Below are positions 17,788 through 25,335 of a stretch of 27,077 nt of DNA, in pieces (positions within the stretch are counted from its first letter, which is position 1; each line of letters starts with the position of its first letter). The notes under the pieces are model-generated. The model saw only the letters and a list, made by a program, of their open reading frames with translations, had not been told where the DNA came from and made no database searches. Source of the DNA: JAABYT01 sp041581935 (GTDB lineage Bacteria; Pseudomonadota; Gammaproteobacteria; HK1); NCBI GenBank assembly GCA_041581935.1, contig JBFICP010000012.1:1-27077 (forward strand), in the 5' to 3' direction. The position numbers and the translations under genes were made by a program.

Positions 17788-18726
17788 TCACGGAATCGGC
17801 ACTTGGCGCAGCAGCTCCTCCGCCGACGTGTTCCCCTGGCGGAGACGGTGGTTGACGACACCGGGCAGGACCGCCTGAACGTCCTCGGGCACCACGTGCC
17901 GGCGGTCTTCGAGAAATGCCCAGGCCTGCGAGCAGTGCAGCAGCGCGAGCCCGGCGCGCGGCGAAAGCCCCGGACCGAACTCCGGCGCGCTGCGGGTGAA
18001 CGCGATGAGATCCTGCAAATAGTCCAGCAGCGCATCCGAAATGTGGACCGATCGCACCTGATGTTGAATCGACACGAGCTCGGATGCGTTCAAATGCGGC
18101 TCGAGTGCGTCGACGAGCTCTCTCCGATCACGCCCTCTCAGCAGCGCACGCTCGGACTTAGCGTTGGGGTAGCCGAGCTTGATGCGCATGAGAAATCGGT
18201 CGAGCTGCGAATCGGGCAGTGGAAACGTGCCGACACTGCGATTGGGATTCTGTGTGGCAATGACGAAAAAGGGCTCAGGCAGATCGCGGGTGACCCGATC
18301 CTGGCTGACCCGGCGCTCCTCCATGGCTTCCAGCAGGGCGCTCTGGGTCTTCGGCGTTGCGCGGTTAACTTCGTCGGCAAGCACGAGGTTCGTGAAAATG
18401 GGGCCGGGATGAAATTCGAAGCTGCCGGTCCGGCGCTCGTATACGGAGATGCCGAGTATGTCCGCCGGCATCAGGTCGCTGGTGAACTGCACGCGTTGAA
18501 ACGAAAGACCCAGAACGCGGCCCAGCACGTGGGCCAGGGTGGTTTTGCCGACACCGGGAATATCTTCGATGAGAAGGTGCCCGCCGGCGATGAGGCAGGT
18601 CAGCGCGAGTCGAATCTCCCGATCCTTACCGAGAATCACTTCGCCCGCACGGGCAACGATGCCGGCGAGCTTCACGCTCTCGGGTGAAGCAGCTTGCCGA
18701 GTTGTCGGCAGGCGAAAAGCGCTCAC
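17788..18726 (-). CDS. MoxR-family AAA+ ATPase
   Basis: Chaperone-like AAA+ ATPase that in several bacteria helps mature or remodel partner complexes. The 312 residues have Walker A IEDIPGVGKTT (53-63), Walker B LVLADEVNRA (114-123), the sensor segment FVIATQNPN (154-162) and the lid domain motif SPRAGLALL near residue 250-270. The start is GTG at 18726, supported by GAGGG six bases upstream. It is followed after one base by the DUF58 gene and then tgpA, the conserved gammaproteobacterial order. VWA-domain (BatA/B-type) genes that often accompany MoxR elsewhere are absent. mscS ends 83 bases upstream on the same strand, so read-through from it is possible. Confidence 0.93.
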   Translation of the reverse strand: MSAFRLPTTRQAASPESVKLAGIVARAGEVILGKDREIRLALTCLIAGGHLLIEDIPGVGKTTLAHVLGRVLGLSFQRVQFTSDLMPADILGISVYERRTGSFEFHPGPIFTNLVLADEVNRATPKTQSALLEAMEERRVSQDRVTRDLPEPFFVIATQNPNRSVGTFPLPDSQLDRFLMRIKLGYPNAKSERALLRGRDRRELVDALEPHLNASELVSIQHQVRSVHISDALLDYLQDLIAFTRSAPEFGPGLSPRAGLALLHCSQAWAFLEDRRHVVPEDVQAVLPGVVNHRLRQGNTSAEELLRQVPIP

Positions 18727-18732
18727 GAGTAT

Positions 18733-18737
18733 CCCTC
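18733..18737 (-). promoter_or_regulatory. Ribosome binding site for the GTG start of moxR
   Basis: GAGGG on the minus strand, six bases before the GTG at 18726; it supports this non-ATG start. Confidence 0.5.
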
Positions 18738-18809
18738 ACATTGAATGCAGGAAAGAGTACGGCATGCCCCGTTGCGAGGCGAGGAATGCCCTGTCGACTG
18801 AGTCACATT

Positions 18810-19934
18810 TCAGGCGTTGCCCGCTGCTGCTTGCGAGTCGTCGGCGAGACCGGCGATTCCATCCGGTATATGGATTGTCGAGGTGGGGAATGCCACCTCG
18901 GCGCCGTGCTCGTCGATGATGTCGAGGATCTTGAGCAGCACATCCTGCTTGACGCGATGGAACTCCGCCCACACCTTGGTTCGCGTGAAGCAGTAGATAA
19001 AGAAATCCAGAGACGACGGGCCAAAAGTGATCAGGTTCACCATCAGCGTTCTGTCGGTTTGTATTTCCGGATGAGAGTTCAACATCTCGTTAACGTCCTC
19101 GACAATTTTTCCGACCTTGGTCGCGTCGTCATAGCGAACGCCGATGGTCTCCCAGATGCGCCGATGCTCCATGCGCGAGGGATTTTCAACGGCGATGCTC
19201 GTGAACGTGGCATTGGGGACATACAGCGGCCGGCTATTGAAGGTTCGAATGCGCGTCAGGCGCCAGCCGATTTGCTCGACCGTGCCTTCGATGTCGCGAT
19301 CGGGCGAACGAATCCAATCGCCGACGGCAAACGGTCGATCCAGATAGATCATCAGCCCACCGAAAAAGTTGGCGAGCAGATCCTTGGCGGCAAAGCCGAC
19401 GGCGATGCCGCCGATGCCGCCGAATGCAAGCACTCCCGAGACGCTGAAGCCCAGCGTCTGCAGTGCCACCAGCGTGCCGGTGATGATCACCGACAGGCGC
19501 AGCAGCTTCGTCACCGCATCCACGGTCGTATAGTCGATTTCCTTGCCTTCGGCTTCCCTCGCCGCGACCAGATTCCTTTCCGCATTCTTTATGAAACGCA
19601 CCAGGAACCAGGTGATGGTAGCGATGATGCCGACGTCGCGTATCGGCTCGATCGCTCCGAATATTGCTACATCCGTTTCCTGCTCGATGATTTCGATGGC
19701 GAAAGCGATACCGACGATCCAGACGAGCACGTGCGCCGGTTTTCGCAGCGCCCCGATCAGGGCGTTATCCCAGGGGTTCTTGGTGTGCTCGGTCTTGGCT
19801 TCGATACGTCGAAGAACGAGCTTCACAACGAAGCCGGCGATGAGCGTCGCGAAGACGACGACGAAAACCTGCAACACCCAGGGCGCGAGGCCCAGGGATT
19901 GAATGAATGTGTTGATGGAATCGGGCAGCTTCAT
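18810..19934 (-). CDS. MscS-family mechanosensitive ion channel
   Basis: Inner-membrane channel that opens under membrane tension and protects against hypo-osmotic shock. The 374 residues have five hydrophobic segments (about 19-41, 65-84, 99-117, 145-160 and the pore helix from 164). The pore-lining helix has the Gly/Ala-rich pattern GVLAFGGIGGIAVGFAAKDLLANFFGG, split as GVLAFGGIGGIAVG (167-180) and FAAKDLLANFFGG (181-193), and is followed by the beta domain start DRPFAVGDWI (199-208) and RLTRIRTFNSRPLYVPN. The two helices before the MscS core suggest a YbdG-like subfamily. No Shine-Dalgarno is visible, and a -10 like CATAAT lies only eight bases before the ATG. It is divergent from a CoA-transferase gene. 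Confidence 0.92.
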   Translation of the reverse strand: MKLPDSINTFIQSLGLAPWVLQVFVVVFATLIAGFVVKLVLRRIEAKTEHTKNPWDNALIGALRKPAHVLVWIVGIAFAIEIIEQETDVAIFGAIEPIRDVGIIATITWFLVRFIKNAERNLVAAREAEGKEIDYTTVDAVTKLLRLSVIITGTLVALQTLGFSVSGVLAFGGIGGIAVGFAAKDLLANFFGGLMIYLDRPFAVGDWIRSPDRDIEGTVEQIGWRLTRIRTFNSRPLYVPNATFTSIAVENPSRMEHRRIWETIGVRYDDATKVGKIVEDVNEMLNSHPEIQTDRTLMVNLITFGPSSLDFFIYCFTRTKVWAEFHRVKQDVLLKILDIIDEHGAEVAFPTSTIHIPDGIAGLADDSQAAAGNA

Positions 19935-19942
19935 AGGTGGCT

Positions 19943-19957
19943 ATTATGCCGCAAGCC
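19943..19957 (-). promoter_or_regulatory. Probable -10 region of mscS with GGCTTGCG element
   Basis: On the minus strand GGCTTGCG (19957-19950) is followed after one base by CATAAT (19948-19943, 5 of 6 to consensus), eight bases before the mscS ATG. The same element and spacing occur in mirror image before the divergent CoA-transferase gene. A sigma54-like reading (TGG, then TTGC 11 bases on) is also possible here. A transcript from either would have almost no leader. Confidence 0.35.
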
Positions 19958-19984
19958 GGCGACCAGGCGGACATCCGGCGCCAA

Positions 19985-20012
19985 TTGAATCGCCGGGTGG
20001 CTTGCGTCTAAA
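19985..20012 (+). promoter_or_regulatory. Probable promoter of CoA-transferase 1
   Basis: TTGAAT (19985-19990) and TCTAAA (20007-20012) are 16 bases apart; GGCTTGCG (19999-20006) abuts the -10, which ends eight bases before the ATG at 20021. No Shine-Dalgarno is present. The layout mirrors that in front of mscS. Confidence 0.35.
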
Positions 20013-20020
20013 GTGCCGCC

Positions 20021-21235
20021 ATGGCCCTGCCGCTGGAATCCGTTCGGGTGCTCGATCTGTCGCGGGCGCTGTCCGGACCGTTCTGCACCATGGTGCTCGC
20101 CGATCTCGGCGCCGACGTCGCCAAGGTCGAGCCGCTGCCCGGCGGTGAGATGATGCGCGGCTGGGGTCCCTTTCACGACGGCATCGGCGTCTTCTACCTC
20201 AGCATCAACCGCAACAAGCGCAGTCTCGCCGTGGACTTTCGAAGCGACGAGGGGCTGCGGCTCCTAAAAACCCTGGCGTTGCGCGCCGACGTGCTGGTGG
20301 AAAACTTCAAACCGGGCACGACGCGCGACATGGGAATCGACTACGAGAGCCTGCGCGAGGAGAACCCGCGGCTCATCTACGCGTCGATCACCGGTTTCGG
20401 CACCGAGGGACCCTACGGCGAGTGGCCCGGCTTCGACCAGATTGCCCAGGGCATGTCCGGCCTGATGAGCATCAGCGGCTTCCCCGACGGCGAGCCGACC
20501 CGGGTCGGGCTGCCTATCGGTGATCTGGTAGCCGGCCTGTGGACCGCGACCGGGATCAACGCCGCCATCGCCCAACGCCACGCGAGCGGCACGGGCCAGA
20601 AGGTGGACACCTCGCTGCTCGCGTCGCTCGTCGGCATGCTTTGCGTGCAAGGACAACGTTATTTGAGCCTCGAGGAGGTGCCCGGCCGCGCCGGCAACGA
20701 TCACCCGGTCATCTATCCCTACGGTACCTTCACCGCCAGCGACGGCCTGCTCAATCTGGCGGCGGCCACCGAAGGCATGTGGGCCACGCTGTGCCGGCTG
20801 CTGGATCTCGAGCCGCTTCGCGATCATCCCGACTATGCCGACAACTCGGCCCGCTCGAGGAATCGCGACGCGCTGCGCCGTGCGCTCAACGAACGGCTGT
20901 CGACGCGCACGGCCCTGGCGTGGACCCGGGAGCTGATCGCCGCGGGGATTCCCGCCGGCCCCATCTACACCCTGGATCAGGTATTCGGCGATCCCCATGT
21001 GCAGCACAACGGGCTCGCGGAGGAGGTGAATCATCCCGTCATCGGCCGGCTTCGGCAGCTGTCGAATCCTCTGCGCATGGGAAGCATCGGCAAGCGAACG
21101 GTGCGCACTCACCCGCCGCTGCTCGGCGAGCACAGTGAGGCGGTGCTCGACACCTTCGGCGTGCCCGCTTCGGAGATCGCGCGCCTGGTCGCGCAACGCG
21201 TGGTCGGGGTGACCGGCAGCAAGGGCGCGTCGTGA
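20021..21235 (+). CDS. Class III (CaiB/BaiF) acyl-CoA transferase 1
   Basis: Moves CoA between carboxylic acids through an aspartyl-CoA anhydride; characterised relatives act on formate/oxalate, carnitine, mesaconate, succinate and aromatic acids. The 404 residues show the family N-terminus VRVLDLSRALSGPFCTMVLADLGAD (split at 8-20 and 21-32), KVEPLPGGEMMRGWGP, the VLVENFKPGT segment (91-100), and the catalytic aspartate Asp168 in GLPIGDLVAGL. Substrate specificity cannot be read off. Its stop overlaps the start of the VOC-domain gene in GTGA, and that gene overlaps the crotonase gene, so the three act together on one acyl-CoA pathway. The ATG is placed where homology starts; it lacks a Shine-Dalgarno. 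Confidence 0.92.
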   Translation: MALPLESVRVLDLSRALSGPFCTMVLADLGADVAKVEPLPGGEMMRGWGPFHDGIGVFYLSINRNKRSLAVDFRSDEGLRLLKTLALRADVLVENFKPGTTRDMGIDYESLREENPRLIYASITGFGTEGPYGEWPGFDQIAQGMSGLMSISGFPDGEPTRVGLPIGDLVAGLWTATGINAAIAQRHASGTGQKVDTSLLASLVGMLCVQGQRYLSLEEVPGRAGNDHPVIYPYGTFTASDGLLNLAAATEGMWATLCRLLDLEPLRDHPDYADNSARSRNRDALRRALNERLSTRTALAWTRELIAAGIPAGPIYTLDQVFGDPHVQHNGLAEEVNHPVIGRLRQLSNPLRMGSIGKRTVRTHPPLLGEHSEAVLDTFGVPASEIARLVAQRVVGVTGSKGAS

Positions 21236-22170
21236 GCGTCGCCGGCCTCGCCTACGTGGCGCTGGCGGTAGAGGACGTGGTGGGCACGGCGCGCATCCTC
21301 GAGCAGCAGTTCGGGCTGGCACGGCGCGACGCGCGGAAGCCCGACGGACGCGAGACGCCGCTCTTCGGCGTCGGCGCATCCGCGCTCGCGCTGTTCGCCA
21401 GCGACGATCCGTTTTTGGGCGACACGTCGGCGCGCGGCGTGCACCACATCGCGATCGCCACTGCGCACCCGGAAGCGCTCGCCGAACGTCTCGAGTCAGC
21501 AGCCGGTGAATCGCGCGCCGGAGCCGGGCTCGACGGGCGGCGCGAGCTTCGCCTCGATGCGCGCGCGACCTGTGGTGTGCGCACGCGTTTGTGCGAGCCT
21601 CTCGAGCCGACCGTCGGCGGCAACGATCGCATCGAACGCATCGATCACGTGGGTGTCGCCAGCGCGGACAACATGGCCGCGGTGCACGTCTTCTCCGACC
21701 GGCTCGGTCTCGCAGTTGAGAGCACCCAGACCGATCTCGAGGTGCACACGGCAACGGAAAGCTTCACCTCGGATCGCTACGGTGTCGTGTACCACAATCG
21801 CCCCGCGCGAATCGTCGGCGGGCTGCGGGTGAGCTTCATCACCGTCGGCGACTGCGAGCTCGAGTTTCTCCAGCCTTTCTCAGCCGACGGTGATGCCGGC
21901 AGCGGCAACACCCCGGGCCGCGGGCCCGGCAACACCGGCGGCGACAAGGGCGCCATCGGCCGTTACCTCGAAAGGCACGGTCCGGGTCTGCATCATCTGG
22001 CGTTGAAGACCGCCGATATCGACGCGACGCTCGCGGAATTCTCGCGCCAGGGGCTCGCCTTGATAGACTTGCGCGGGCGGCCGGGCTCGCGCCGGGCGCG
22101 CATCGGATTCATTCACCCGCGCGCGCTGACCGGCGTTCTCGTGCATCTCGTCGAACGCGATGAGCTCTGA
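21232..22170 (+). CDS. Two-domain VOC protein resembling methylmalonyl-CoA epimerase
   Basis: Vicinal-oxygen-chelate protein, metal-dependent, probably acting on an acyl-CoA. An N-terminal half (about 1-120) lacks a full ligand set; the C-terminal half (about 135-312) resembles methylmalonyl-CoA epimerase: IDHVGVAS with His139, CELEFLQPF with Glu209/Glu211, GLHHLALKT with His254/His255, and FIHPRALTGVLVHLVE. In epimerases that last segment carries the fourth metal-binding residue as glutamate (GVLVEL); here it is His305. A glycine-rich insertion (about 220-240) replaces the usual short loop. The GTG start at 21232 overlaps the preceding stop, and the gene overlaps the next by 11 bases. It could be an epimerase, isomerase or lyase. 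Confidence 0.82.
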   Translation: MSVAGLAYVALAVEDVVGTARILEQQFGLARRDARKPDGRETPLFGVGASALALFASDDPFLGDTSARGVHHIAIATAHPEALAERLESAAGESRAGAGLDGRRELRLDARATCGVRTRLCEPLEPTVGGNDRIERIDHVGVASADNMAAVHVFSDRLGLAVESTQTDLEVHTATESFTSDRYGVVYHNRPARIVGGLRVSFITVGDCELEFLQPFSADGDAGSGNTPGRGPGNTGGDKGAIGRYLERHGPGLHHLALKTADIDATLAEFSRQGLALIDLRGRPGSRRARIGFIHPRALTGVLVHLVERDEL

Positions 22171-22945
22171 GGTGCTGCGGGTCGATCGCCGCGCCGCGTG
22201 CGTGTTGCTCACCATCGAGCGTCCTCACGCGGGAAACTCCATCAGCGCCGAGGTCACCGCCGCCCTCGACACGGCCGTCGACGCACTCGAGCAGGAGCGC
22301 GGTCTCGCCGCCATCGTCATTACCGGTGCCGGCGACAAGTTCTTCAGCTCCGGCGGCGACATCAAGCAATACCGGGCGCTCGCCACGCGCGAGCAGCTGA
22401 GAGCCGCCTTCGATCGGCCTCGCAGCCTCCTCGATCGTCTCGAGGCGCTGCCGGTGCCGGTGATCGCGGCGGTCAACGGCATTGCCATGGGCGGCGGCGC
22501 CGAGCTGATGCTGGCCTGCGATCTGCGCCTCGCAGCACCCGGTGCGCGCATCGGCTTTCCCTACGTGCGCCTGGGTTTGATCCCCGGGTGGCACGGCGCC
22601 GAGCGCCTGGTGCGCGTCTGTGGTCATGCCAACGCCATGCACCTGCTGACGACCGGCGAGCCCGTCGCCGCCGGCGAAGCGCTACGTCTGGGCCTCGTCC
22701 ACCAGGTCTGCGACGAGGTCCCGGTGGTGGAGGCCGCCCTCGAGCTGGCCGCCGGGATCGCCGAGTCCGCACCGCTCGCCGTCGCGGCCACCAAGCGCGT
22801 GCTGCAGGGCATCGCGCGCCTGTCCGGTCAGCAGGCGCGCGCGCTTGCCGAGCACGCGTTCGAGGATCTGTGGATGAGTGAGGACCATCGCGAGGCCGAG
22901 GCGGCGTTCGCGGAAAAACGCCGGCCGACCTTCAAGGGGAAGTAG
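22160..22945 (+). CDS. Crotonase-fold protein (enoyl-CoA hydratase/isomerase family) with altered active site
   Basis: Crotonase-superfamily enzyme, 261 residues, cytoplasmic, binding an acyl-CoA thioester. The oxyanion hole is supplied by FFSSGGDIKQY (61-71) and MGGGAELMLACD (110-121). Glu115 matches the first catalytic glutamate of enoyl-CoA hydratase, but the second, in the hydratase motif G-x-P-E, is Tyr135 here (IGFPYVRLG), followed by IPGWHGAERLVR. A normal syn-hydration is therefore doubtful; isomerase, decarboxylase or C-C hydrolase chemistry is as likely. It starts inside the 3' end of the VOC gene and its 3' end overlaps that of the convergent membrane protein by 14 bases. Confidence 0.88.
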   Translation: MSSEVLRVDRRAACVLLTIERPHAGNSISAEVTAALDTAVDALEQERGLAAIVITGAGDKFFSSGGDIKQYRALATREQLRAAFDRPRSLLDRLEALPVPVIAAVNGIAMGGGAELMLACDLRLAAPGARIGFPYVRLGLIPGWHGAERLVRVCGHANAMHLLTTGEPVAAGEALRLGLVHQVCDEVPVVEAALELAAGIAESAPLAVAATKRVLQGIARLSGQQARALAEHAFEDLWMSEDHREAEAAFAEKRRPTFKGK

Positions 22946-23990
22946 GCGGGGGTTTTTTTCTGAGCTTGCCGAAAAGGAGCGGCGCCGCGATCACGATCAT
23001 CGCAATGCGCGCCACGTGGTGCGTGGCGACGAAGGCGGTCTCGACGCCGAGCGACAGCGCGATGAGACTCATCTCGGCGAGGCCGCCGGGCGCGAACGCC
23101 AGCACCAGCGCGGGAAAGGGAATACCCGTCACCGGCGCGAGCGCCAGCGCGAAGCCCAGCGTCGCACCCAGCATCAGGCTCGTGGAGGCGATGGACGAAG
23201 CAATGATCTTCAGCACCCATTTGAGCGGTGACCCGGCGAAGCGCGCACCGATGGCCGAGCCCACCACGACCTGCGCCATCGCCACCAGCTCCATGGGCGG
23301 CACGGATCCCGTGACACCGGCGATGTGCACCGCGGCGCTCGCCAGCATCGGCCCGACCAGGCGGTAGGCCGGGAGGCGGAGCAGCTTACCGACCATCGGG
23401 CCGACGATGGCGCAGGCAACCAGCACGGTGCCGTCGAGCCAGCCGATGTCGGCCAGAGTCCCGTCACCGGCGCCGCCTCCGGCGCTGCCAGCGCCGTAGG
23501 CGTAGCGGAACCAGAACGGCAGCGTCAGCACCACGAGCAGGATGCGCGAGCCATGCACCAGCGCAATGCCGCGGTCGTCGCCGCCCATGGCGCGGCCGAC
23601 GATGACCATCTCGTTCAATCCGCCCGGAGTCGCCGAGAAATAGGCCGTCGCAGGATCGAATCCCATCACGCGCCGGAAATAGACGTAGAGCATGCCGGTC
23701 ACCGCGACGAGATAGAGCGCAAGGCTCGCGAGCGTGAGGGGCCACTCGCCGATCTTCTGCATCGCTTCGGGCGTGAAAGTGCTGCCGAGCAACACGCCGA
23801 GGATGGCAATCATCACCGAGCGCAGACGACCCGGAACGTATAGCGATACACTGGCAAGCGCGGCAATGGTGGTGAACACCATGGCCCCCATCATCCAGGC
23901 GAGCGGCATGTTCAAGGCGAAGAACAGCGCACCACCGACGGCGCCGATGGCAAGAGCCTTGGTAAGACGCAGGAGCTCCGTCCGGCTCAT
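22932..23990 (-). CDS. AbrB-family membrane protein (duplicated AbrB domain)
   Basis: Polytopic inner-membrane protein of 352 residues with about ten hydrophobic segments in two related halves. Each half ends its fifth helix region with the same motif, PGGLNEM (122-128) and PGGLAEM (301-307), the hallmark of the duplicated AbrB domain; members are annotated as regulators of aidB or as transporters, and their substrate is unproven. A Gly/Ala/Asp-rich linker (about 166-178) joins the halves. The ATG at 23990 is preceded by only a weak GGA. Its position between a CoA-transferase/crotonase set and a second CoA-transferase suggests uptake or export of a carboxylic acid, which is inference. Confidence 0.85.
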   Translation of the reverse strand: MSRTELLRLTKALAIGAVGGALFFALNMPLAWMMGAMVFTTIAALASVSLYVPGRLRSVMIAILGVLLGSTFTPEAMQKIGEWPLTLASLALYLVAVTGMLYVYFRRVMGFDPATAYFSATPGGLNEMVIVGRAMGGDDRGIALVHGSRILLVVLTLPFWFRYAYGAGSAGGGAGDGTLADIGWLDGTVLVACAIVGPMVGKLLRLPAYRLVGPMLASAAVHIAGVTGSVPPMELVAMAQVVVGSAIGARFAGSPLKWVLKIIASSIASTSLMLGATLGFALALAPVTGIPFPALVLAFAPGGLAEMSLIALSLGVETAFVATHHVARIAMIVIAAPLLFGKLRKKPPPTSP

Positions 23991-24025
23991 TCCGTTGCCG
24001 GCGAGGTGGTCAGACTCATCGGGGA

Positions 24026-24080
24026 AAAGCTATCCAGGGCAAGCGCGCATTGTATCGCAACTCCCGCGTTTGATAGCTTT
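24026..24080. repeat. Perfect 9-bp inverted repeat between abrB-type and CoA-transferase 2 genes
   Basis: AAAGCTATC (24026-24034) and GATAGCTTT (24072-24080) are perfect inverted copies 37 bases apart; extending outward, 11 of 13 positions pair. Between them lies TACAAT on the minus strand (24054-24049), a 5-of-6 match to a -10 box for the membrane-protein gene, and a TTGTAT (24050-24055) that could be a weak plus-strand -35. The arrangement suggests a regulator binding both arms of this divergent promoter region. Confidence 0.45.
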
Positions 24081-24116
24081 CTCCTGAATCCACCCCGTGA
24101 GCTTTCCGGTCGATCC

Positions 24117-25322
24117 ATGAATGAGACTACCGCCCCCCTGGATGGCGTACGCGTGCTCGATATCGCCACTTTCGTCGCGGCGCCCTTTGCTGCCGCGTGT
24201 CTCGCCGAGTTCGGCGCCGACGTCGTCAAGATCGAGAAGCCAGGGGTCGGCGACTCCCTGCGCCAGCTCGGCACCGAGAGCGAAACCGGCGATACCTACT
24301 GGTGGCTGAACGATGCCCGCAACAAGCGCTGTATCACTCTCGATCTCAAGCAGCCCCGGGGTGCGGAGATATTTCGCCGCCTGGTGGCCGGCAGCGACGT
24401 GGTCATGGAGAACTTTCGACCCGGTACGCTCGAGCGCTGGGGGCTCGGATTTGAGTCGTTGCGGGAACTCAATCCCGGACTGGTGATGCTGCGCGTATCC
24501 GCCTACGGACAGGAGGGGCCAAAGCGGCATTTGCCGGGTTTCGCCCGCATCGCGCAAGCCTACGCCGGGCTCTCTTACCTCACCGGACGACCGGACACGC
24601 CGCCACTCATCGCCGGCTCCACCACGCTGGCCGATTATCTAAGCGGACTTTACGGTGCCTACGGCGTGCTGCTCGCGCTGCGATCACGCGACAAAACCGG
24701 TCGTGGCCAGTACATCGACATCGGGCTGCACGACGGCGTGTTTCGATTTCTCGACGAATTCGCGGCCGTCTACGACAAGACCGGGTACGTGCGTGAGCGC
24801 AACGGCACCGAAACCGACAGCTCGGTGCCCCACAGTCACTACCCAACGGCGGACGGCAAGTGGGTGGCCATCGCCTGCACCAACGACAAGATGTTCGAAC
24901 GCTTCGTCCGGGTCATCGGTAACCCGGATTTGGACGACAGCGAGCGATTCGGAACGCGCAAGAAACGCGTGGCCGAACGCGAAGCCATCAACCGCATGGT
25001 CACCGAGTGGACGCTTTCGCTGTCCCGCGACGAGGCAATCGCGCGCTGCGCCGACGGCGAGGTGCCCTGTGGCCCCGTCAACAGCATCGCCGACATTTTC
25101 GAGGACGAACAATTCAGGGTCAGAGACACCCTGGTGCGGGTGAAGGACGATCGCATCGGCGACCTTGCCGTTCAGGGCGTCGTGCCGAAGCTCTCGGAGA
25201 CTCCCGGCGCGATCAACCACCTGGGCGCGGCGATGGGCGCGCACAACCGCGACGTGTATGTGCAGGAGCTGGGCATCAGCGAGAACGAGATGGAAGCGTT
25301 GCGCAAAGACGGAGTGATCTAA
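24117..25322 (+). CDS. Class III (CaiB/BaiF) acyl-CoA transferase 2
   Basis: Second class III CoA-transferase, 401 residues. It shares the N-terminal VRVLDIATFVAAPFAAACLAEFGAD pattern (11-22 and 23-35), VKIEKPGVGD, VVMENFRPGT (95-104) and a catalytic aspartate at Asp173 in TTLADYLSGL. It is clearly diverged from transferase 1, so it is not a recent duplicate and probably uses another acid. The ATG at 24117 is where homology starts; the frame is open further upstream through the intergenic region. The deaminase gene follows after 13 bases, which suggests a shared transcript although the two functions have no obvious link. Confidence 0.92.
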   Translation: MNETTAPLDGVRVLDIATFVAAPFAAACLAEFGADVVKIEKPGVGDSLRQLGTESETGDTYWWLNDARNKRCITLDLKQPRGAEIFRRLVAGSDVVMENFRPGTLERWGLGFESLRELNPGLVMLRVSAYGQEGPKRHLPGFARIAQAYAGLSYLTGRPDTPPLIAGSTTLADYLSGLYGAYGVLLALRSRDKTGRGQYIDIGLHDGVFRFLDEFAAVYDKTGYVRERNGTETDSSVPHSHYPTADGKWVAIACTNDKMFERFVRVIGNPDLDDSERFGTRKKRVAEREAINRMVTEWTLSLSRDEAIARCADGEVPCGPVNSIADIFEDEQFRVRDTLVRVKDDRIGDLAVQGVVPKLSETPGAINHLGAAMGAHNRDVYVQELGISENEMEALRKDGVI

Positions 25323-25327
25323 AGGAG
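25321..25327 (+). promoter_or_regulatory. Ribosome binding site of the Tat-signal deaminase
   Basis: AAAGGAG eight bases before the ATG at 25336. It selects this ATG over the in-frame GTG at 25327, which overlaps the site itself, and so places the twin arginines at residues 6-8, as expected for a Tat signal. Confidence 0.65.
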
Positions 25328-25335
25328 TGATTGCG

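Noticed and set aside
18727..18809. Promoter or terminator between mscS and moxR
   Set aside because: Only a GGCATGCC palindrome (18761-18768) and no convincing -35/-10 pair or T-tailed hairpin; moxR may be read from upstream.
19949..19963. Sigma54 promoter for mscS
   Set aside because: TGG and TTGC stand at the right distance, but the remaining consensus bases are poor, the resulting leader would be only a few bases, and no enhancer-binding activator gene is near. Kept only as an alternative reading.
20264..21754. Long minus-strand frame opposite CoA-transferase 1 and the VOC gene
   Set aside because: Arginine- and alanine-rich composition without any motif; the plus-strand genes are coupled and have catalytic residues.
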